From contig OX421963.1 of NCBI GenBank assembly GCA_949128115.1, positions 51,765,306 through 51,829,305 of the forward strand: a stretch of DNA of 64,000 nt. Reading direction: 5' to 3'. Below the pieces are notes generated by a model. That model made no database searches, was not told the DNA's origin, and worked only from the letters and a program-made list of their open reading frames with translations. Position numbers and translations under genes: made by a program. The stretch comes from Anaspis maculata. Lineage: Eukaryota; Arthropoda; Insecta; Coleoptera; Scraptiidae. This document shows, piece by piece, positions 57,401 to 64,000 of the stretch (the stretch's first letter is position 1; every line of letters begins with the position of its first letter).

Positions 57401-60239
57401 TACGATCAAGATTTGCGAAAGTAAGTTGCTCCCAAAACATGAAGGAGATATCCACAAAACTATTCAAGCGAGTGATTTCCTTTCCTCAGATCACTTTCAC
57501 AAAGTTAGCAATTTAAATTAGAAAATTGACACTTTTCAAGTGTTTCTATTTTATTGTCCGCCATTGGCCACTTGTATGTACATGATTGGTCTTGAATGAA
57601 TTCCTTTTATCGCTCTGAGATACTTTTGAGACAGCCTGTATTGAAGGGTAGGTATTCAATTTTGGACGGATCAACAGATTTCCAGGAGAACCATGAATTG
57701 AGAAAAAACAGCACCAAAAACAATAGAAAGAGGCATAAAAAAGAAAATTACCTCGCAAAGGAAAGGTTTTTCGCCTGTGTGTATACGCCTGTGCTTCTTG
57801 AAGTGCTCTGGGTACACAAAAGTGGCATCGCAAATGTTGCATTTGAACGGACGTTCTCCAGTATGTGCAGCCTTCATGTGGTAGTCCAGCAGACGGCGAC
57901 GCTTGAAACCCTTACCGCAGTCCATGCAAATGTATCTTTTATCATCGAGATGCGTTGCACGCTTGTGTGATTGCAAGTTCGACCTCTGAGAAAATGTAGC
58001 TCCGCAAGTCTCGCATTGATAGGGTCTCTCTCCAGTATGAGTACGAGCATGATCGCGTATCTCTGCTTTTCTCGCGAAAGCTTTGTTGCAAATCTCGCAA
58101 ACGAAGGGCTTATATCCGGTGTGGACGATGGAATGGACCTCCAAATTGTGAGCGGAGCCGAAACGTTTGGAGCACAAGTGACAGCTGAACTCTTTGATGC
58201 CAGAATGCGTGCGCTCGTGTTGCACCAGATTCTGCTGACTGAGGAAGGACTTGGAACAGTGACCGCAGCCGTACGGACGGGGCCGCACCTCGTGGGTCTT
58301 CTCGTGGGCGCGGAAGGTGTACTTGGAGGCGAAATCCTTGCCGCATTGCTGGCAAACGTACGGACGGATGCCGGAGTGAGTGTTCATATGCTCCTCGAGG
58401 AGGTTGCGGCTGGAGTACTTTTTGCCGCAAACGTCACAAGGCCACGCCTTGTTCTGCGGATAGTGCATCCGCCGGTGGATGCGGAACAGCCGAAGGTTGC
58501 TAAAGATGCGGTTGCAGACCTCGCACTGGAAGTCGCCTTCTTCGGCGGCCACGTGCTCATCCAAGTGACTGGAGAGCTCGTTTCGCTTGCGAAAGTCCTG
58601 ACCGCACACGTCGCAAATGTAGAGGCGCAATTCGTGCACCGATCTCATGTGGGCCGTGATGGCGCGGACGTCGCCGGCCACGGTCTCGTCGCCCTGGCAA
58701 AGCAGACAGGAAAAGACGGAATCTTGACGCGCGATGAACTGTTGAGCGGGATTTATCGGCTCCTGTTTGATTGTGATAGATTCGGTCGCCTGTTGGATGA
58801 CGGTCCTCTTTTTCAGGATGTTTGGTTTGTCGCTGCTGCTGCCGGCATCGTTTGGTGCTTCAATTTTCACTCTGACTTCTGAAATGGTGTAAATATACAT
58901 CAAATTAGATTTTACAAAAACCACAGCATTACAACAACAGTTAGCTTTGCTCAAGAATTAATCAACAGTTCCTGCTGCTGGAGAAAACAAGTAGGCTCAA
59001 AAGGATTTTGGCGAATTACCATACCACATCGGTTGTGAGACCGCACTGGGGCCTCGACTGGGACTGTTTGCAATTACTTTCGGGGACAATTTAATATTTT
59101 AGGCTTCAAGTACAACGCACTTTGTATAATGAAATTCAGCACACATCCATTTAAAAAATTTACTAATTATTCAAAAGAAATAAAGACAGTCAGGGTTTCA
59201 GGTATCAGCCACATAGCCCTTGCAGAATAAAACTAATAAAATACAAATAGATTGCTACATTATTTTTACAGCATTTACTCTACCACATTTTTGTATGTTA
59301 TCTGAAATAGATTTAAGGCTAGAAGTATCAATTTCTCAAATGTTCATGTTAATCTGGAGTAAGTTTGCTCTTGCAGATCATCAATAATAATTAAGAACCC
59401 GGCGGTAGCTCGCTGGGCTCCGTCTCTTGCTTAAAACCCAGAGGCCCGGCGTTCAAATCCCGCCGGGGCAGATGACTTTTCTCTATGCGCTCTCTAGTAC
59501 TTTGGCGTGTCGAAGCGAGCGGTCACGTCAAGGGAAAAAGGGTGAAACGGAGGAAGTCACCAAAAAAAGGGCGCTAATAAGGACTTACTTGATGCGCCTC
59601 TATAATGATGATAATTTAGATCTTGGTTCCCGAGATACTCGCTTTTTTAACCTCTCCGTTTCAAGGCCAAAAGCAAAGAAAAAAAAACCTCTCCGTAAAT
59701 TTAGAGCTCTTGACCTATATTATTGTAGTTGGATGATGTTATGTATTTGAATCAAAAATATTTCTTTTTTAACCTGTTTTTGTTTTCCAACTAACTTTAG
59801 ATACCTAACTTAGCACTTCGTTTATACCTACCCCATATACTACCTACCCTTTATTTTACTTTTTTGTATTGCAATTTGTAGCTCCAGAATGGAAACAAAA
59901 AGAGAATATATGTGAAGCCGTTTTTCCCCCAAATGAAAGAACTGTTGGAAAATGTAATTTTTAATTCAAAAACCTACATTTACACAGTTCAATGAATTGC
60001 TTACCTCCAATATTCCTCATGAAACCTTCCCTTTTGTTGGGCGGCTCATAATCCGAATCAGAGGAGTGCTCTATTGCTCCAGAATCTATGACATCAGTGG
60101 TGAAGAATGTTTGTCCAGAAACTTCTTGGCTGCCTTCTTTTGGCGAAGTGGCATCTTCACTGCCCCCGTGAATTTTCACGAGCTCCATCTCAATATCCTG
60201 GATACTTACTTGCATTGGAATTTTACTATCGGTGTTCAC
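48404..60239 (-). CDS. C2H2 zinc-finger protein, 13 fingers
   Basis: Three exons (60239-60005, 58878-57752 and 48976-48404) join in phase to about 640 residues; it is probably a nuclear DNA-binding regulator. The first exon begins at an acceptor, so the true start is either upstream or the ATG at 60215 (MQVSIQDIEMELVKIHGG). An acidic-polar N-terminus with KIEAP and IKQEP (possible sumoylation sites) is followed by 12 fingers in exon 2 and the start of exon 3, beginning with a degenerate one (FSCLLCQGDE) and including standard TGERP linkers. Finger 12 is split by the last intron after FLCE. Finger 13 (YECLVCGAGF) ends at HMTTQNH. The C-terminus is acidic and ends EEEEAWIKIV. A strong internal donor, GTAAGTAT, lies at 60209. 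The specific orthologue was not recognised. The 8.8 kb last intron is full of palindromic repeats. Confidence 0.9.
49200..50221. repeat. 1.0 kb palindromic foldback, TACAGGGTGG ends
   Basis: TACAGGGTGGTCCAGGTTAT at the left and its counterpart ending CCACCTGTA at the right are ends of near-complete inverted arms that meet near 49710. It lies in the last intron of the zinc-finger gene. Confidence 0.88.
50238..50892. repeat. foldback, TACAGGATG ends
   Basis: TACAGGATGTCTCAAAAGTA is matched inverted by TACTTTTGAGACACCTGTA. It begins 17 bp after the previous foldback, from which it is separated by the perfect palindrome TTTGTGACGTCACAAA. A smaller element interrupts its centre. Confidence 0.85.
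50480..50652. mobile_element. small hairpin nested in foldback, TACAGGGTG ends
   Basis: TACAGGGTGAATCATAAAT at the left and ATTTATGAATCACCTGTA at the right enclose about 140 bp at the centre of the 50238-50892 foldback. Confidence 0.75.
51343..51477. mobile_element. hairpin MITE
   Basis: Starts GCGTTTTTGAGTCACTAGAA and ends GTGACTCGTTAACGC; the arms run through GAACCGAACCAGTTCAGCTC and its partner. TA flanks both sides. Length 135 bp. Confidence 0.85.
51917..53736. repeat. 1.8 kb foldback with a nested TACAGGGTG palindrome
   Basis: Outer arms (TAGTCCGGACGTTA and complement) enclose an inner palindrome at 52057-53606 that starts TACAGGGTGAA and ends TTCACCCTGTA. The centre near 52890 holds the inverted copies of CCATCCTAGTTCTG. 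Open frames in the arms are mirror copies without a known family. Confidence 0.85.
54106..54271. mobile_element. hairpin MITE
   Basis: Ends AAGCCTAGTCTACAATATGG and the complement; inner arms repeat GTTGCAAGTTGCAAGTC-type words in both orientations. Length about 165 bp. Confidence 0.88.
54684..54863 (+). CDS. unidentified short ORF in zinc-finger gene intron
   Basis: A 59-codon plus-strand frame starts MEKAMHETISNVTSKGRFGF and ends FKWLQAVSTL. Composition looks protein-like, but no family is recognised and no splice partners were found. It could be a captured gene fragment or chance. Confidence 0.2.
   Translation, partial: EKAMHETISNVTSKGRFGFIWNITSELRMSPYGIFFEEELYDKALHTTDFKWLQAVSTL
54864..56228. 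other. zinc-finger gene intron, weak inverted remnants
   Basis: The segment near 55657-55695 (TCCATTCCAAGCTTAAA) is matched inverted near 57100-57130 (TTTAAGCTTGGAATGGA), which suggests a decayed foldback into which the 56229-57027 element later inserted. No gene seen. Confidence 0.4.
56229..57027. mobile_element. 799-bp TIR element, TAA target duplication
   Basis: Ends GGGCATGTTCCGTTTTA and TAAAACGGAACATGCCC are perfect inverted copies, flanked by TAA at 56226-56228 and 57028-57030. The 3-bp TAA duplication and a GGG-start fit PIF/Harbinger-type MITEs. No transposase is present. Confidence 0.88.
57597..57640. repeat. solo end of the 50238 foldback family
   Basis: GAATTCCTTTTATCGCTCTG followed by GATACTTTTGAGACAGCCTGTA resembles the right end of the 50238-50892 element. 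The other arm is not evident, so it is a truncated copy. Confidence 0.55.
59397..59640 (+). mobile_element. tRNA-derived SINE-like element
   Basis: An A-box-like segment (GGTAGCTCGCTGGG) and a B-box-like segment (GCGTTCAAATCCCG) are about 40 bp apart, and CCCGGCG pairs with CGCCGGG as an acceptor stem would. The T arm does not fold cleanly, so this is not a functional tRNA. The sequence continues into an unrelated body and ends near an ATGATGATAAT tail, typical of SINEs. It lies in the first known intron of the zinc-finger gene. Confidence 0.6.
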
Positions 60240-61004
60240 CTGTAAGTTTAACAGAGCAAAATCAAATGACTAGACAGTCAAAACTGGTTGGAAATACAGA
60301 TCTGTTCTTGAGCACGCAGGGAAGATTATATGCACATGTCTCTCCATCAGCGGATCACGAAATCGAGGCAGACAAACGGACACACAAGATGGCTTCACCG
60401 TAACAACGAAAAGAAACATGCTTAAGCAAAAGCAATGTGCCTGAGGCTGCGCCACAAAAAAAAGCGTGGGCAGACACAGCAAAGTTCAGTTAAAAAGGTG
60501 GCTAGTGCCGTGGACGTGTCACATCATGTGAACACAAATCGCACAGCCACTTGTTTATCTGCCTCGTTTTTATCTCGACTCTCGGATCAATCTTGTGCCT
60601 TACGGCCCACGCTCTCAGGAACAGACTTACTATTACATAAAATAAAATAACTTAGTCCAGTCAAGTTAGGTCAGACCTAGAAATAATTCACTCGAAGCTG
60701 ATTTTTTGTATATTGACAGTTTTGACCTATAACAACATCAAAATACCCAAACTTCCCCTGACCGCGTCCTCACTCCCCTGAGCTCATTCCGTTGAGCTGA
60801 AACGGCCCACATTCGGTGCGCGGCAAGCCCACAGATCCATGAACTTCAAAATTAACGCGGTTAACGTGACACCTTTTCACGGAATTCTCGCTTTGTATCG
60901 TTTATTATTCAAAAGAAAAAAAGAAAAGAAAAAAGCCATATAGCTCAATGCATTAAGCAATTCTTCAGCTTTTCAACTATGTATCTCTGGTGTCTGTTGA
61001 AGAA
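60240..61004. other. upstream part of zinc-finger gene, no exon fixed
   Basis: Sequence 5' of the first recognised exon on the minus strand. A leader exon and promoter are expected here or further right, but I could not fix one. Confidence 0.35.
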
Positions 61005-61132
61005 CCGATTACAAATATCAAGTCCCCAGACTGAACGCGAGCTCTATGTTGACTGTTAGCTATCATTTATGAACCTGATTGTTCCAAACTGACTATTATT
61101 ATTATTATTATTATTAATATTATTATTATTAA

Positions 61133-61193
<61 letters not shown>

Positions 61194-61565
61194 GTAGTAC
61201 AGTAGAAGTACTGAGCTGCTCGCGATGCTGATTGACCAGTTACTATGGAAAGTGGGAATGTCTACATGTTGCACCCCAGTCCCAAAAAGAATTCTAGAAA
61301 ACTACGACATTCGTGTAAGATTCAAGAGGAAGTAAGCGATCTGAAGGATTCTGTGTTGTTTGCTCATGATGTATCCACGAAATGCATCCTCTTGAGTACG
61401 TAATTCTGGTAATGACATACATTACAAGCTCATTAATGGGTAACATACTAATTTCACTAATGAGTCAGTATAGATCAGGACATAGAGAGCAATATTAACA
61501 GTCAACATGGAGCTCGCGTTACCCTTACTCGCGTTTAGTCTGGAGGCTTTATATTTGTAATCGGT
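61005..61565. mobile_element. TIR element containing a microsatellite
   Basis: CCGATTACAAATAT with CAGACTGAACGCGAGCTC at the left is matched inverted by GAGCTCGCGTT and ATATTTGTAATCGG at the right. The interior has an (ATT)n tract at 61093-61193. Confidence 0.7.
61093..61193. repeat. (ATT)n microsatellite
   Basis: About 33 ATT units with a few AATATT interruptions. Confidence 0.98.
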
Positions 61566-62011
61566 GCTTTCACAGTCATCACAGATACGTACTAGGAAAG
61601 CTGAAAAATCGCCAAATGCATTTAGTTGTGGTTTGCATGTTTTTCAAGATACGAAGAGAGAACGTCTTGAAAAGTTGTTGCGAATAACCACGTTAATTTT
61701 TAATTTCGCGGGTCTGTCGGCTTGTCGCGGCATTTGTTGATCTTATCAATTCAACCTCAGTCTGAACTTGATCGGTTTATGGCTAAGACTACGGCATGAG
61801 GGCTCAACGATGCAACCTTAAGAAGCTGAGGACCTGAAAATCAAGAACGCGGCCAGAGAAAATTTTGGGTATTTTGATACAGTGGAGAACTGAATTTCGT
61901 ACATACATCAAACTTTTTGTCATACCAAAGAAAAAAAAAGCGAGAAGATCTCGTTTCATTATAATTATGACCTGACAGAGTAAAAGACTTGCTTCCCCTT
62001 CCAGGCTCCAT

Positions 62012-62232
62012 GATGAATATACTCCATTTTCCATTTTTAGTAGAATGACTTTTTGGGGCAAAAATAGAGTGACAAGCTGGGGAGCTACGACTACGGCTGA
62101 TGGCACCTGCAAAGTTTCGGAGCGAAACTATCAGCGGCCATCGGCCGTATTCTCCCAGCGCTCCAGCTTGTCACTTTATTTTTGCTCCAAAAAGTCATTC
62201 TACTGAAAATAGAAAGTGTATGGGATATATGA
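62012..62232. mobile_element. hairpin MITE
   Basis: AGTAGAATGACTTTTTGGGG and GAGTGACAAGCTGG at the left are matched inverted by CCAGCTTGTCAC and CTCCAAAAAGTCATTCTACT at the right, around a loop near 62110. Confidence 0.75.
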
Positions 62233-62600
62233 TTCGTCGATTTTGGACCTAAAATGCCTGGGCTAACTACTGTGGCTAAAGTTCAAGCAACATTTTTATA
62301 TACAGGTAATTCATAACTGAGACTTTTCGGCTTTAGTTACGTCAACTCAATCTTTTTCTAGAATTTTGTCGGTAACGACACAACCACATCACATTCACCG
62401 GTAACGTTTCAAGTCCATGAGGGTGAGACGAATGCTGGAATTTGTCCCGATTCCAAGATAATAATTTTATTGCCTCGCACTATTTCTTCCAGCGCATGCC
62501 ACACAATACCATTGAGTGGTGCGTGGTTCCTTCCCCTTTCCCCCTTCCTCTAGTTGCTTCCTTCTCCCCAGACGGTTTACTACTATTACTATCACAGTAA

Positions 62601-63655
62601 AGGTGGATTTATACTCGCAAAAAATAAGAATAAAAATAAAAATACAAAAACGATAAGAATAAAAAGAAGAAAAATAAGAACGGCAACTGCTCATTTATAC
62701 TCCAGGAATAAAAATAAGAACAAGAAATAGTTTGAAACATTGCTCCTAGGTGCCGCTCGAAGAATTAGAATGACAGTCGTCAAAATTTTTAGTTACAGTT
62801 TTTAGCTTTATGCTGTTGTTATTGCGGTTGTTTTTCTACTTGTTTTGTTTGGTGTCATACAATATCACTAATCAGTAATAATACTTGAATAGGTAAGTAT
62901 CCAAAAGAATTTTCCACATCGCATTATTTCAAATTAATATCATGTGTAGTGTAGGTATCTACTTCTCAATCTAAATTGATGCAGTAATAGACAATTATCA
63001 TTGATTTGAACTTGTGAGGATAACTAGTAGATGGCGCCACGTTTGGACCGCCGTTACAAAACAACCCGTGGGAGTTTCTCGCTTACCCAAAGACAGGCGG
63101 TTTCAGGCAACTCTTGCTACATCGATGTACTGCGGATTGCATGAAAGCAGCCCCCATCGTCATCGGCAAAGCTCGACTGCGTTCGTCACTTGTTCGGCTT
63201 ATCTTCGAGCAGAAGTTGAAAATATTCAACTTGTTATTTTTATTCTTAAATTTCTTGAGCAGTAGCGGCAGTAAGTATTTATTGGGAGGGGCTAGGATCT
63301 CGTCATTAACGGAAGGAAACACAAGCCACGGAAAACTTTAAAACACATTGTAGAATATTATTCTACATGAGTTAACCGCGTAACTTGATTAATCAATAAC
63401 ATTGAGGATGATTTGTGCAGAATTTAGGAAACATTTCGCCCTCAAAGACTCTTTTACGCCGCCACTGTTGCCATATCTGCGCATCTTCAATACGCAACAG
63501 TGAATAGAAAGTTGGAATTCCTTATTCATATTGTTATGTTATTTCTTATTTTGGTGTATAGATGCTTCCATCTGAAAGCTCATTTTTAACATTTTCTTAT
63601 TTTTATTCTTATTGTTTTTTTTTTATTCTTATTTTCTGCGAGTATAAATCCACCT
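62601..63655. mobile_element. 1.06 kb TIR element, TAA target duplication
   Basis: AGGTGGATTTATACTCGCA at the left and its counterpart ending CGAGTATAAATCCACCT at the right are flanked by TAA at 62598-62600 and 63656-63658. Subterminal regions are A-rich or T-rich (AAATAAGAATAAAAATA words). No transposase motif was seen in the interior, so it is probably a non-autonomous Harbinger-type element. Confidence 0.85.
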
Positions 63656-64000
63656 TAAATCCGGGAGAACAAGAAACTGCATGGAAAGTCCGCAATTTTT
63701 ATTTCAGATCTTGGGTCGAGTACACTTAACGGCTACATTTTAAACACTTTTTAAATTTGAATTTTTTAAATTGTTTTCCTCCTTCTCAACCCTCTTTTGG
63801 TTATAGGAGTTTGTAACATTTTATTAGTTCGGTTTATCAATACATTATACATTTCGATGTCACAGAAAATGTTGAACACTTTTTACAACCACGAAACAAA
63901 CTCTGTTGCCTTCTACTCACGATGATAAGTACAGTACCCACCGAGGGGGAAATTACGATTGCGCTTATAGTTTCTTTGCAGTTGAATTGTTTACGTCGTA
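63656..64000. other. no gene seen
   Basis: AT-rich end of the window without a supported feature. Confidence 0.4.

Noticed and set aside
57971..58882. 303-codon plus-strand frame over the zinc-finger exon
   Set aside because: Antisense shadow of the repeated finger codons.
59397..59472. Functional tRNA gene
   Set aside because: The acceptor stem pairs, but the T stem and anticodon arm do not form properly, and a SINE-like body follows.

Overview
This is a eukaryotic nuclear window, most likely from an insect or another arthropod. It has spliced genes with GT-AG introns, a low GC content, many short 'taggtacctac'-type words, and a very dense load of Tc1/mariner relics, MITEs and large foldback (palindromic) elements. 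The order of the host cannot be settled from the sequence alone. There are no operons, and no prokaryotic signals were seen.

Four protein-coding genes are well supported. (1) A BRCA2 orthologue on the minus strand (about 28.9 to 16.4 kb, nine exons with consistent splice phases) has BRC-like motifs, the helical domain, OB folds and a full tower insertion. (2) A CCDC66 orthologue on the plus strand (36.2 to 43.7 kb, four coding exons) starts head-to-head with BRCA2 across about 7 kb of transposon-rich DNA. (3) A small three-exon, lysine-rich gene of unknown function follows on the plus strand (43.8 to 44.9 kb). (4) A C2H2 zinc-finger gene with 13 fingers lies on the minus strand (60.2 to 48.4 kb). 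Its last intron, nearly 9 kb long, splits finger 12 and is packed with palindromic elements.

The rest is mobile or repeat DNA. From 0 to 16 kb there are nested insertions: a Tc1 relic, an outer foldback that hosts another foldback, a hairpin MITE and a mariner-like element that itself hosts a Tc1 element, a 2.1 kb foldback and a MITE. These are followed by tandem repeats and a 2.3 kb palindrome carrying minisatellite arms and captured zinc-finger gene fragments. Introns of BRCA2 and CCDC66 carry further MITEs and a Tc1 element. The 60 to 64 kb end has more MITEs.

The most unusual items are listed here. An 829 bp element in BRCA2 intron 2 has AGTAG...CTACT termini, an exact 6-bp target duplication, its own TATA promoter and 132-codon ORF, and arms rich in TCAAGGTCA nuclear-receptor half-sites. 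The zinc-finger-carrying palindrome is the second. A group of otherwise unrelated foldbacks shares the terminal motif TACAGGGTG. BRCA2 contains a five-copy FxxA-like repeat array. Homology statements rest on recognised motifs and family knowledge; no database search was run.
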